Of a stretch of 64,000 nucleotides of DNA, positions 24,954 through 33,121 are shown piece after piece (position 1 is the first letter of the stretch; each line of letters starts with the position of its first letter). The notes beneath the pieces were generated by a model, which saw only the letters and a list, made by a program, of their open reading frames with translations, had not been told where the DNA came from and did no database searches. The position numbers and the translations under genes were made by a program. Origin of the DNA: CBDFKF01 sp965248765 (GTDB taxonomy: Bacteria; Pseudomonadota; Alphaproteobacteria; VGEJ01); contig CBDFKF010000003.1 of assembly GCA_965248765.1 (NCBI GenBank), positions 1 through 64,000 of the forward strand. The letters run 5' to 3'.

Positions 24954-26851
24954 GGGACTGCGGCCTCGGCGCCGTAGCGACGAGCCATGCGCACCCGCCG
25001 GGCGATGCCGAGCGCGATCGCAAGTATGCCCACGGCGATCGGGATCGCGCCGATGTTGATCGCCTTGATCCAGGTCTCGGCGCGCTCGATATCCTCGCGC
25101 AGGGCGAGCTGAACCTCGCGCAGCTCTTGGCGGACGCTTGCGGCCTCGGCGCGGAAGTCTTGCAGCGCATCGAACTGACCGCCGGACAGGATGACGGTGC
25201 CGGCGTCGTCGAGGGGGATCTCGCGGATACGGCTCTCGGTCTCGGCCAAGCGCTCGTTGAGGTCGCGTTCCGTGGCGCGGTAGCGCGATTCGGCCTCGCG
25301 CGTGATCGCCTCGAGCCGATGGAACGGGCGCGCCGACAGGCTGCGGCTGCGCAGGTTGATGAGGCCACCGCTGCCGCGCAGATTGTCGAGGGCATTGATC
25401 ACGAACTCGGCATTGGCGGCGTGCGGGATGACCCGCTGCTGGCCGAGGAAGGCCTCGACGCGTGCCCACAGGCTGTCGGACAGCAGGTCGCTGTCGGCGA
25501 CGACGATGACGTTGATGGGCGTCTCCGAGGTGGCACGGTGGGGCCGATCCTCCAGCACCTCGGGTAGCGATCCGTCTTCTTCGCGGGGCGGCCCATCGGG
25601 AAAGGCGCTCGGGACCGTGCCGCTAAGGCGGGCTGCGAGCACGAGCGAAGCGTCCTCGGAAACGAAATCGTTCAACAGGCCGAACGGATCGGGCGGATAG
25701 CGGACGCGATCGACCGCGATACGCATCGATTGGGGGCTCGACACGATCAGCGGCGAAACACTCACCGCTGCGTCGTCGCGGCGCTCGATGATGCCGACGC
25801 TTGCCATGTTGACGTTGGCGAGGTCGCGCGTGACGACGTCGTCGGTGTTGAAAGCTTGGCGGCCGAGGGCGAGCCACGGCAGATAGTCAACGGCGCGGGT
25901 GCGCCCGCCGCTCGACAGCCGGATACGCTGTGCTGAGATCCGGTCGCCGACCACGTGCTCGAAGTTGATCTCGATGCCCCAGACATCGAACAAGCGCGAG
26001 AGCGTGCGCTCATCAATGGTCTCTCCGGTCGTCTGCAGCGACTGCGCCGCCATCTCCGCTAGCGGGTCGACGAAGATCAAGACACTGCCGCCGCCGAGCA
26101 CGTACTGATCGATCGCGTAGAGCTCTTTCTCGCCGAGCGCTGCCGGCAACGCCAGCATGAGAACGTCGAACTCGTCGTCGATCGCCGAAAACACGCCGGG
26201 GTGTGTGCGCACCGTGAAGAACTCGCGGAGCTGGTCGTGGATCAGCCACGGCCGGTTCTGCAGCGCCGGATCGCCGGCGAGCGGCAAGGCGCCGATCAGG
26301 GCGACCGCCGGCTTCTCCGGGTTGGCGAGGTTGCTGATCAGCTTGGTCAAATCGTACTCGAGGAAACGCTCGCGATCGGGGGAAAAGAAGGGAATGACCT
26401 GGAGGTCGTCGGTGCTGTTGGTGCCGACCAGCCCGAGGAAGGCGGGATCGCCCTCGACATTGATGGCGAGCGACTGCAGCCCGTAGCCGATCGCCTGGTC
26501 CTCCTCCGGCGAGAACAGGCCAGGACGGTAGACCTCGAGCTCGAGCCCGCCGTCGGCGATCTCGACATAGCGCTCCAGCAGCTCGCGGACGCGATTGCCG
26601 TAGGTCGCGAGCTGGGGCACCTCCTCTTGCAATAGTGCGGAGAAGTAGAAGCGCAGGACGACCGGTTCATCGATCGCGGTCAGCACCTCGCGCGTGCCGT
26701 CCGCGAGCGTGTAGAGGCCATCCTCGGTCAGGTCGATGCCCACGATCCTGAGCGAGGTGTTGGCGAGCACGTTGAGCGACAGGTACAGAACGACCGCCAG
26801 CACGATCGCCACCACGTTCAGCGCGGTGCGATCGTCGAGGCTGCGGCGCAT
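24950..26851 (-). CDS. GldG-like ABC-system extracytoplasmic subunit
   Basis: The 633-residue protein has an N-terminal membrane helix (VVAIVLAVVLYLSLNVLA), an intervening ABC_transp_aux/GldG-type domain (IDLTEDGLYTLADGTREVLTAI, FFSPDRERFLEYDLTKLISNL, GGGSVLIFVDPLAEMA), a coiled-coil-prone segment (REAESRYRATERDLNERLAETESRIRE) and a C-terminal helix (INIGAIPIAVGILAIALGIA). I chose ATG 26851 because GAGGGA lies 5 bases upstream; a GTG at 26863 overlapping the permease stop is an alternative. In Bacteroidetes the family is tied to gliding, but in proteobacteria its role is not established. Confidence 0.88.
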   Translation of the reverse strand: MRRSLDDRTALNVVAIVLAVVLYLSLNVLANTSLRIVGIDLTEDGLYTLADGTREVLTAIDEPVVLRFYFSALLQEEVPQLATYGNRVRELLERYVEIADGGLELEVYRPGLFSPEEDQAIGYGLQSLAINVEGDPAFLGLVGTNSTDDLQVIPFFSPDRERFLEYDLTKLISNLANPEKPAVALIGALPLAGDPALQNRPWLIHDQLREFFTVRTHPGVFSAIDDEFDVLMLALPAALGEKELYAIDQYVLGGGSVLIFVDPLAEMAAQSLQTTGETIDERTLSRLFDVWGIEINFEHVVGDRISAQRIRLSSGGRTRAVDYLPWLALGRQAFNTDDVVTRDLANVNMASVGIIERRDDAAVSVSPLIVSSPQSMRIAVDRVRYPPDPFGLLNDFVSEDASLVLAARLSGTVPSAFPDGPPREEDGSLPEVLEDRPHRATSETPINVIVVADSDLLSDSLWARVEAFLGQQRVIPHAANAEFVINALDNLRGSGGLINLRSRSLSARPFHRLEAITREAESRYRATERDLNERLAETESRIREIPLDDAGTVILSGGQFDALQDFRAEAASVRQELREVQLALREDIERAETWIKAINIGAIPIAVGILAIALGIARRVRMARRYGAEAAVP

Positions 26852-26859
26852 GCTGTCCC

Positions 26860-27594
26860 TCACGCAGACCGGCGCAGGTCGACGATCGCCACGTTGACGA
26901 GCAGTGCCAGCACGATGAGCGAGGCGAAGAAGATCAGATCGCGGAGGTCTATGACGCCGCGAGTGATGCTCTCGAAATGGGTGAGGACCGAGAGCGAGGC
27001 GATGATCTCGATCATCAGGGCGGGCGCCCAGCCCTGAAACGCGCCGAGGACGATGGAGAGTCCGCTCGTAAGGAACAGGAAGCAGGCTGCAGCGCTGATG
27101 ATGTAGGCGATGACCTGATTGCGCGTCAGCGCCGAGACGCAGGCGCCGATCGCAAGGAAGCCGCCGGCCACCAGCCAGCTGCCGATGTAGCTCGCGCCGA
27201 TGACGCCGTTGTCGGGATCGCCAAGGTAATTCACGGTGATCCACATCGGGAAGGTCAGCACCAGCGCCAGACCGGTGAATAGCCAGGCGGCAAGGAACTT
27301 GCCGAGTACGGCGGCGGCGGTCGAGACCGGTAGTGTCATCAGGAACTCGACCGTGCCGGTCTTGCGCTCCTCGGCCCACAAGCGCATGGCGATGGCGGGA
27401 ACGAGGAACAGGTATAGCCACGGGTGGAAATCGAAGAACGGCCGGAGATCGGCCTGATTCCGCTCGAAGAAGGCGCCCATGTAGAACGTCGTCGCGGCGA
27501 CCAGGGCGAGGAAGATCACGATGAAGACGTAGGCGAGCGGGGTCGAAAAATAGGCGGTGAGCTCGCGCCGCATGATCACCCCGGCGTGGCCCAT
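26860..27594 (-). CDS. ABC transporter permease, GldF-like (ABC-2 type)
   Basis: The 244-residue integral membrane protein has about six hydrophobic helices (YVFIVIFLALVAATTFYMGAF, LYLFLVPAIAMRLW, WLFTGLALVLTFPMWI, VIAYIISAAACFLFLTSGLSIVL, LIFFASLIVLALLVNVAIV). ABC-2 markers include MRLWAEERKTGTVEFLMTLPVS. It follows the ATPase gene by two bases and precedes the GldG-like gene by eight, so the three form one complex (inference from order and family). Confidence 0.9.
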   Translation of the reverse strand: MGHAGVIMRRELTAYFSTPLAYVFIVIFLALVAATTFYMGAFFERNQADLRPFFDFHPWLYLFLVPAIAMRLWAEERKTGTVEFLMTLPVSTAAAVLGKFLAAWLFTGLALVLTFPMWITVNYLGDPDNGVIGASYIGSWLVAGGFLAIGACVSALTRNQVIAYIISAAACFLFLTSGLSIVLGAFQGWAPALMIEIIASLSVLTHFESITRGVIDLRDLIFFASLIVLALLVNVAIVDLRRSA

Positions 27595-27596
27595 GA

Positions 27597-28319
27597 TCAG
27601 GCGTGCTCCCCCATGGTGATGTCGCGAAACACATCTTCGAGCTTGCCGCTCGTATGGCGGGCGCGCAGGGCTTCGGGCGTTTCGTCGGCCAGCACCCGAC
27701 CCCGCGCGATGATGATCGCGCGGGTGCAGACGGCGTCTACTTCCTCGAGGATGTGTGTGGAGACGATGATGGCTTTGTCGCCGCCCATCGCCCGTAGCAG
27801 CGTCCGCACATCGTGCTTCTGGTTGGGATCGAGCCCATCGGTCGGCTCGTCCAGAATCAGCACGTCGGGATCGTGCACGATCGCCTGGGCCAGACCGATC
27901 CGCCGCTTGAAGCCCTTGGAGAGCGTATCGATCGGCCGATGCAGCACCTCTTGCAGCTTCACCGTTTCGATCGCGGCGGCGAGCCGTCGCGGCCGCTCGG
28001 CGCGGTCGAGCCCGCGCACCCGGGCGACGAAGGCGAGCAGCTGGGCCGGCGTCATGTCACCGTAGAGCGGCGCTCCTTCCGGCAGGTAGCCGATGCGACG
28101 CTTGGCACCGATCGGGTCCTTCCCGACATCGATATCGCAGATCAGCGCAGTCCCTGAGCTCGCCGGCAGGAAACCCGCCAGCATTTTCATCGTAGTCGAC
28201 TTGCCGGCGCCGTTCGGGCCAAGGAAACCGAGCACCTCGCCGCGGTTGACCGAGAACGAGACGCGGTCGACCGCGATCACCGGCCCGAAGGCCTTGCTCA
28301 GGCCCCTGGTTTCGATCAT
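27597..28319 (-). CDS. ABC transporter ATPase, GldA-like
   Basis: The 240-residue ATPase has Walker A GPNGAGKST at residues 34-42, the Q-loop region GYLPEGAPLYGDM, signature LSKGFKRR, Walker B VLILDEPTDGLDP and the H-loop STHILEEV. The start is taken as ATG 28319; a TTG three codons upstream is possible. It heads the minus-strand operon with the permease, GldG-like and DUF4340 genes. All nucleotide-binding motifs are normal, in contrast to the ABC protein at 50033. Confidence 0.92.
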   Translation of the reverse strand: MIETRGLSKAFGPVIAVDRVSFSVNRGEVLGFLGPNGAGKSTTMKMLAGFLPASSGTALICDIDVGKDPIGAKRRIGYLPEGAPLYGDMTPAQLLAFVARVRGLDRAERPRRLAAAIETVKLQEVLHRPIDTLSKGFKRRIGLAQAIVHDPDVLILDEPTDGLDPNQKHDVRTLLRAMGGDKAIIVSTHILEEVDAVCTRAIIIARGRVLADETPEALRARHTSGKLEDVFRDITMGEHA

Positions 28320-28465
28320 GCAGGTCAAAGCGGCGCATTTAGGGCGCGGGCAGTCGAAATATCAAGGCCCGATGCGGCGCTGCGGGTGGGGCCGGGACGC
28401 GACTGGACTCGGTTCGCCGGAGTTGCGAGAATCCGGCTTCGCAGGAGGCGAAGGGAGAGAGAGTC

Positions 28466-29176
28466 ATGCACCCAGGCGAGATGCCACAAGATGTCCTCGA
28501 TCGCTGCGTCGCGCGGCGCGGCCGGGTGCACACTTTTGAGGCCATCGATCCGGCGCGCACGGCGATGGTCGTGGTCGACATGCAAGAAGCCTTCGTCGCC
28601 GAAGGCGCGGTCGCCGAGATCCCGATGGCGCGGCGGATCGTGCCCAACATCAATCGCATCAACACGGCGCTGCGGCAGGCCGGCGGCCTGGTGGTGTGGG
28701 TCGTCTCCACCTACGGGCCGAAGCCTGAGGATCGCTGGCCGATCATGTACGACCACATCTTCGACGAGGCGACCGGACAGCGGTTCCGGGCGGCGTTGAG
28801 CGAAGGTGCGCCGAGCCATCCGGTCTACGCCCCGCTCGAGCAGCAGTCCGGCGATGTGACGGTCAGCAAGAACCGGTTCAGCGCCTTCGTCGGCAGCAAT
28901 GGCAAGCTCGAGGAGCTGTTACACGCGCGCGGAGTCGATACGCTCATCATCACCGGCACGGTCACCAGCGTCTGCTGCGAATCGACCGCGCGCGAAGCGG
29001 CCATGCGCAACTTCAAGACGGTGATGGCCGCCGACGCCAACGCCGGCCGCGATGACGAGGAGCACTGGGCGAGTCTTGCCAACATCCTGCTCGGGTTCGG
29101 CGACGTTTACTCCACCGACGAGGTGATCTCGCTGATCGAGGCAGGTGCGGCGCGCGCTTCGGCCGCTGCGGAATAA
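28466..29176 (+). CDS. Isochorismatase-family cysteine hydrolase (second copy)
   Basis: The 236-residue isochorismatase-superfamily hydrolase has the triad D38 in VVVDMQEAF, K135 in VSKNRFSAF and C170 in TVTSVCCESTARE. The ATG at 28466 has GGAGAGAGAG upstream. It is followed after 13 bases by a PuuE-like deacetylase gene, suggesting a role in amide or ureide breakdown such as ureidoacrylate-type or N-carbamoyl hydrolysis (inference). It differs clearly from the copy at 4453. Confidence 0.88.
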   Translation: MHPGEMPQDVLDRCVARRGRVHTFEAIDPARTAMVVVDMQEAFVAEGAVAEIPMARRIVPNINRINTALRQAGGLVVWVVSTYGPKPEDRWPIMYDHIFDEATGQRFRAALSEGAPSHPVYAPLEQQSGDVTVSKNRFSAFVGSNGKLEELLHARGVDTLIITGTVTSVCCESTAREAAMRNFKTVMAADANAGRDDEEHWASLANILLGFGDVYSTDEVISLIEAGAARASAAAE

Positions 29177-29189
29177 GAACGAGAGCCCC

Positions 29190-30104
29190 GTGGATCCCGA
29201 CTATCCGCGGGATCTGGTCGGCTACGGCCGCAAGCTGCCGCACGCCCAATGGCCGGGCGGGGCGCGGATTGCCCTGCAGATCTCGCTCAACTACGAGGCC
29301 GGCGGCGAAGCCAGCATCCTGCATGGCGATTCGGGATCCGAGGGCATGCTGACCGATATCGGGTTCCCGGCGGTGGAAGGCCAGCGCAGCATCCACGTCG
29401 AGGGATCCTTCAACTACGGCAGCCGGCGCGGGATCTGGCGACTGCTCAAGATGTTCGAAGAGCGGGAGGTCCGCGTCGGCGTGCTGGCGGTCGTCATGGG
29501 TCTGGTGCGCAACCCCGAGGTCGCCCAGGCCATGGCCGAGGCGGGTCATGAGATCGTCAGCCACGGCTGGCGGTGGATCGACTATCAAGATGTGCCTGAG
29601 GATGTGGAGCGTGAGCACATCCGGCTCGCGGTCGAAGGGATCGAACGGGTCTGCGGCAAGCGCCCGGTGGGGTGGATGACGGGGCGCCCAGGCGCCAACA
29701 CACGTCGGCTGTTGGTCGAGGAGGGCGGCTTCCTCTACGACCGCGACGCCCTCGACGACGAGGTTCCCTACTGGGTGGGGGTCGCGGGCAAGCCGCACCT
29801 CGTGGTTCCCTACTCGTATGAAACCAACGACAACCGGTTCAACGAGAACAGTGGCTTCAACACCGCCCATGACTTCTTCCAGTACATGCGCGATGCCTTC
29901 GATGTGCTCTATGCCGAGGGCGCGGACGAGCCGAAGATCCTGTCGCTCGGCATCCACGATCGGCTGATCGGCCGGCCGGCCAAATCCCTTGGCATGGCAC
30001 GCTTCCTCGATCACGTGCTGCGCCACGACAAGGTGTGGATCTGTACGGGCGAGGAGATCGCCCGCCACTGGATGGCGGTGCACCCCTACCGCCCCGCAAC
30101 GTAG
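29190..30104 (+). CDS. PuuE-like allantoinase / polysaccharide deacetylase family protein
   Basis: The 304-residue NodB-fold protein matches the PuuE-type (non-metal) allantoinase group. It begins YPRDLVGYGRKLPHAQWPGGARIALQ, continues with LNYEAGGEASILHGD and has EIVSHGWRWIDYQ, GWMTGRPGANTRRLL and LSLGIHDRLIGRPAKS. The start is GTG at 29190 after AACGAGAG. The typical partner, an OHCU decarboxylase, is absent from the window. Ureide ring opening or deacetylation of another amide are both possible. Confidence 0.85.
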   Translation: MDPDYPRDLVGYGRKLPHAQWPGGARIALQISLNYEAGGEASILHGDSGSEGMLTDIGFPAVEGQRSIHVEGSFNYGSRRGIWRLLKMFEEREVRVGVLAVVMGLVRNPEVAQAMAEAGHEIVSHGWRWIDYQDVPEDVEREHIRLAVEGIERVCGKRPVGWMTGRPGANTRRLLVEEGGFLYDRDALDDEVPYWVGVAGKPHLVVPYSYETNDNRFNENSGFNTAHDFFQYMRDAFDVLYAEGADEPKILSLGIHDRLIGRPAKSLGMARFLDHVLRHDKVWICTGEEIARHWMAVHPYRPAT

Positions 30105-30118
30105 CGCCGGGCAACCCG

Positions 30119-30216
30119 CTTCGAGACGGCGCTCCGCGCCTCCTCAGCAAGAGGCTGAGTTCCTGAACAAAGAGCACCCTCATCCCGAGGAGCAGCGCGG
30201 AGGGCCGCGTCTCGAG
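30119..30216. repeat. Imperfect palindromic intergenic repeat (cgagacggcg...cgtctcgag)
   Basis: Between the deacetylase and flavin reductase genes an imperfect inverted repeat pairs cgagacggcgctccgcgcc tcctc (from 30122) with gaggagcagcgcggagg...cgtctcg (about 30187-30214). Elements with this 'ctcatcc(c)gaggag...gtctcgag' sequence are frequent between alphaproteobacterial genes. It sits between convergent genes and may also terminate transcription. Confidence 0.7.
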
Positions 30217-30245
30217 GGATCAGAGCGGCAGTCTTCAGCAGCCCA

Positions 30246-30728
30246 CTATCGGGCGTCGCCGAGCGAGCGGTACTTGCCGTGATAGAACAGCAGCGGATCG
30301 CGCTCGAAGTCGGCCTCGGTCCGCAGCACCCGGCCGACAAAGATGATGTGATCACCGCCTTGGTGCTTCTCCCAGGTCTCGCACTCGAACACGGCCAGCG
30401 CATTCTTGATGATAGGACAGCCATGGTCGCCGGCCGTGTACTCGACCCCGTCCCATTTGTTCTCGACATCTTGTGAGGCGAACTGCGTGGAAAGATGCGC
30501 CTGATCCTCGCGCAGGATATTGACCGCGAATGTCCGGCTAGCCTCATAAGCGGCCAGTCGGCGCATGTGGCTACCGAGGCTGAACAGAATGAGCGGCGGT
30601 TCGAGTGAGACGGAGTTGAACGAGCTTGCGGTGGCGCCGGTAGGATCGCCGTCCTCGTTGAGGCACGTCACGATCGTGATCCCGGTCGCAAAGCAACCAA
30701 GCGCACTGCGGATAGCTTGCTTGTCCAT
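30246..30728 (-). CDS. Flavin reductase-like FMN-binding domain protein
   Basis: The 160-residue protein belongs to the flavin reductase (HpaC-like) family that supplies reduced FMN/FAD to two-component monooxygenases. Signatures are ALGCFATGITIVTCLNEDG, PTGATASSFNSVSLEPPLILFSL and GDHIIFVGRVLR. I chose ATG 30728 as the family-typical start; ATG 30746 is also possible. No monooxygenase gene is adjacent, so the partner is unknown. Confidence 0.85.
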   Translation of the reverse strand: MDKQAIRSALGCFATGITIVTCLNEDGDPTGATASSFNSVSLEPPLILFSLGSHMRRLAAYEASRTFAVNILREDQAHLSTQFASQDVENKWDGVEYTAGDHGCPIIKNALAVFECETWEKHQGGDHIIFVGRVLRTEADFERDPLLFYHGKYRSLGDAR

Positions 30729-30947
30729 GGTCACTTTGGTCACCATCCGCGCCGAATGGCCCCCTGGGCAGCAGCGCGACGATCGGTTGGCTCGCGCTAG
30801 GCCGAAGAGTAGCGGCGGCGGGCGCACGATTCAAATGATAGGTCGGAGAGGCCACCGCAACTGACCGCGGGCGTTCGATGCGGCGCGGTCGGCTACCATC
30901 CGACATATAGTGGGTAGTGGAATATCGGGATCGAAGGAGGTGCGTTC

Positions 30948-31373
30948 ATGGAGAACTTCACGCCGATCTCGGCGCTCATCGGCGGCGGGCTGATAGGCCT
31001 CAGCGCCGCGCTGTTGTTCCTCTTCAACGGTCGTATCGCGGGCGTCTCCGGAGTGGCCGGCGGCCTCTTGAGCTTTGCCCGTGGCGACACGCTGTGGCGC
31101 GCGACTTTCCTCGGCGGACTGATAATCGGGGCGCTGCTCTATCAGATCGTTGATCCGGTCTCGGCTGAGATCACCATCACGGATTCGATTCCGCTGTTGA
31201 TCGGCGGTGGCCTCGTGGTCGGATTCAGCACCCGCCTCGGCGGTGGCTGCACCAGTGGCCACGGCGTCTGCGGCATCGGCCGTCTGTCGCTGCGCTCGAT
31301 CGTCGCCACCGTCTGCTTCCTGGCGAGCGCGATGGCGACCGTCGCCGTCATACGCCACGGTTTGGGGGGCTGA
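30948..31373 (+). CDS. YeeE/YedE family protein, N-terminal-type half (thiosulfate/sulfur transporter-like)
   Basis: The 141-residue membrane protein has about four helices (ALIGGGLIGLSAALLFLF, ATFLGGLIIGALLYQI, LIGGGLVVGFSTRLG, IVATVCFLASAMATVAVI). The conserved cysteine motif GGGCTSGHGVCGIGRLS marks the sulfur-transport (TsuA/PmpA) group, in which cysteines relay thiosulfate or sulfur. The ATG follows a strong GGAGGT. It is paired with the second half 2 bases downstream, forming the usual split two-gene arrangement. Confidence 0.9.
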   Translation: MENFTPISALIGGGLIGLSAALLFLFNGRIAGVSGVAGGLLSFARGDTLWRATFLGGLIIGALLYQIVDPVSAEITITDSIPLLIGGGLVVGFSTRLGGGCTSGHGVCGIGRLSLRSIVATVCFLASAMATVAVIRHGLGG

Positions 31374-31375
31374 CC

Positions 31376-31822
31376 ATGCGACTGGCTGCTTTGTCACTGG
31401 TGGCCGGTGTCGTCTTCGGCATCGGCCTTGCGGTATCGAAAATGGTGAACCCGGCGAAGGTGCTCGCATTTCTCGACATTGCCGGCAACTGGGATCCCAG
31501 CTTGATTTTCGTGATGGGGGGCGGTGTCGTCGTCTTCGCGGTCGCCTTCCACTTGATCCACCCGCGGGGCCGCCCGCTGCTCGCGGAGGCCTTCTCGTTG
31601 CCGAGCGCAAAGGAGATCGATGTACGCCTCATCGGCGGATCGGTTCTGTTCGGGGTGGGCTGGGGGCTGGTCGGCTACTGCCCGGGCCCTGCGATCACCT
31701 CCCTCGCTTATGGGCGGGGAGAATCGCTGATCTTCCTCATAGCGCTGGTGGCCGGCGCCGCGTTGTACAACCTGGTGCCCCGACCGACGCGGCCCGAAGG
31801 AAGCCTCACCGTCGACGCTTGA
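31376..31822 (+). CDS. YeeE/YedE (DUF6691) family protein, second half
   Basis: The 148-residue membrane partner of the preceding gene has AALSLVAGVVFGIGLAVSKM, NPAKVLAFLDIAGNWDPSLIFVMGGG and GWGLVGYCPGPAITSLAYG with the conserved CPGPA cysteine. The two proteins probably form one pseudosymmetric channel for sulfur compounds. The usual companions (persulfide dioxygenase, ArsR-type regulator) are not adjacent. The downstream MFS gene is convergent. Confidence 0.9.
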   Translation: MRLAALSLVAGVVFGIGLAVSKMVNPAKVLAFLDIAGNWDPSLIFVMGGGVVVFAVAFHLIHPRGRPLLAEAFSLPSAKEIDVRLIGGSVLFGVGWGLVGYCPGPAITSLAYGRGESLIFLIALVAGAALYNLVPRPTRPEGSLTVDA

Positions 31823-31873
31823 AAGGCCCCATGGCGAGGCCCCGGGCGAGGCCCCAGTGGCAAGGCCCCGGTG

Positions 31874-31928
31874 GCCTCAGGCCCAGTCGCCTCAGGCCCA
31901 GTCGCCTCAGGCCCAGTCGCCTCAGGCC
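31874..31928. repeat. 15-bp tandem repeats (gcctcaggcccagtc) overlapping a gene end
   Basis: Three perfect copies of gcctcaggcccagtc (31874-31888, 31889-31903, 31904-31918) and ten bases of a fourth lie between the YedE-like gene and the MFS gene. Weaker ggcccc-rich repeats cover 31827-31873. The partial last unit contains the stop codon of the MFS gene (tca at 31922-31924), so the array extends into its 3' end. It is too short and lacks spacers for CRISPR. Confidence 0.9.
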
Positions 31929-33121
31929 ACGTGCTCGGTCGGGCGCAACATGAGCGCCAGGGCTAAGCAAACGGCCGCCATAACGACCAGGAACCAAGCA
32001 GAGGTCTCCCAGCCGCCGACCGCCGCGACGACGGCGGCGACCGCTGGCGGTCCAATCAGCGAGCCAAGGTTGGCGCCCTGGACGACGATGCCGTTGGTGG
32101 CACCGATCTGGGCTGCCGAGGGCGCGTAGACCGGAACCGCGGTGAGCGCGGCGGCGGGGATGAAGCCGCCGATCAGCGAATAGCCGGCGGCCAGGACGAT
32201 CACGATCCACTCCGGCACGCCATTGGCGAAGATGACGAGGCTGAGGATACCCATCGCAGCGCTTGTCGCCGCGATCAACGTTGAACGCCTGATCCACTGC
32301 AAGAGCCAACCGGCGATCACGTTGCCGAGCGCGTTGAAGATGACGATGATGGCGACAATCACCGCCGCCACGGTGCCGCTACGACCCATCTCCTCCATGA
32401 AGAAGGTCGGCAGCCAGGAGACCACGCCGAGGTACTGCAACGAGAACGCGGCGAAACACCCGGCCAACAGCCAAGGCCCGAGCCGCGACAACGCGATTCG
32501 GATGTCGGCGAGGCTGGTTCCCGCAGCGGCGCTTGCCCCGACGCCGCGCGTCGCCGCGGCAAAGACCAGCAGGAACACGCCGAGCGCGGCAGCATTCGCG
32601 TACCACATGCCGCGCCACCCGACGCTCGCCAGCAGCAACGGCGCCAGCAGCAGCATCAGCGCAATGCCGGCCGGCATGTAGGCACCCCAGGCGCCGATCG
32701 CCATGCGCAGATCGCGTTCAGCGGTGACCTCGACGATCAGCGAGGGCGCGGCGATGACGATGGCAAGAAAGCCGAAACCCTCGATCAACCGAGCAATCAG
32801 GAGCGCCGGCCCGTCGGGCGCGAGGCCGCCGATCACGCCTCCCACCAAGGTGAGCAGGAGGCCGGCCAGCATGAAGCGACGGTGACCGATGCGATCGCCG
32901 ACGACACCGGCGAACGGGCCGAGCACGGCGCTTGCCGCCAAGAAGATCGACATCACCCAGCCGGCGGTGATTCGGCCGATGCCGAGGTCAGCCTGGATGA
33001 TCGGGATCGCTGGCGGCGCCTTGCCGACCTGCATCGCGCCGGTGACGCCAGCGAGGATGGCGAGGGCGACGATGCCCCAGCGCGTTCCGGTCGCCGTGTC
33101 GATCGCCTCGGCGCGGCTCAC
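31922..33121 (-). CDS. Major facilitator superfamily transporter
   Basis: The 399-residue MFS permease has about 12 helices and the inter-helix 2/3 motif GVVGDRIGHRRFM. It is translationally coupled to the aspartoacylase-like gene, with GTG 33121 overlapping its TGA as GTGA. As last gene of the hydantoinase operon it is the likely uptake route for the operon's substrate. The 3' end lies in a 15-bp tandem repeat array. Confidence 0.88.
   Translation of the reverse strand: MSRAEAIDTATGTRWGIVALAILAGVTGAMQVGKAPPAIPIIQADLGIGRITAGWVMSIFLAASAVLGPFAGVVGDRIGHRRFMLAGLLLTLVGGVIGGLAPDGPALLIARLIEGFGFLAIVIAAPSLIVEVTAERDLRMAIGAWGAYMPAGIALMLLLAPLLLASVGWRGMWYANAAALGVFLLVFAAATRGVGASAAAGTSLADIRIALSRLGPWLLAGCFAAFSLQYLGVVSWLPTFFMEEMGRSGTVAAVIVAIIVIFNALGNVIAGWLLQWIRRSTLIAATSAAMGILSLVIFANGVPEWIVIVLAAGYSLIGGFIPAAALTAVPVYAPSAAQIGATNGIVVQGANLGSLIGPPAVAAVVAAVGGWETSAWFLVVMAAVCLALALMLRPTEHVA

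Noticed and set aside
23904..24977. Plus-strand open frame opposite the DUF4340 gene, directly after glk
   Set aside because: It mirrors the DUF4340 gene, lacks a recognisable domain and is Arg/His/Asp-rich.
26977..27524. Plus-strand frames opposite the GldF-like permease
   Set aside because: Antisense shadows of a transmembrane gene; charged and without any motif.
31874..31928. CRISPR array
   Set aside because: Units are 15 bases and directly abutting with no spacers, and no cas gene is present.
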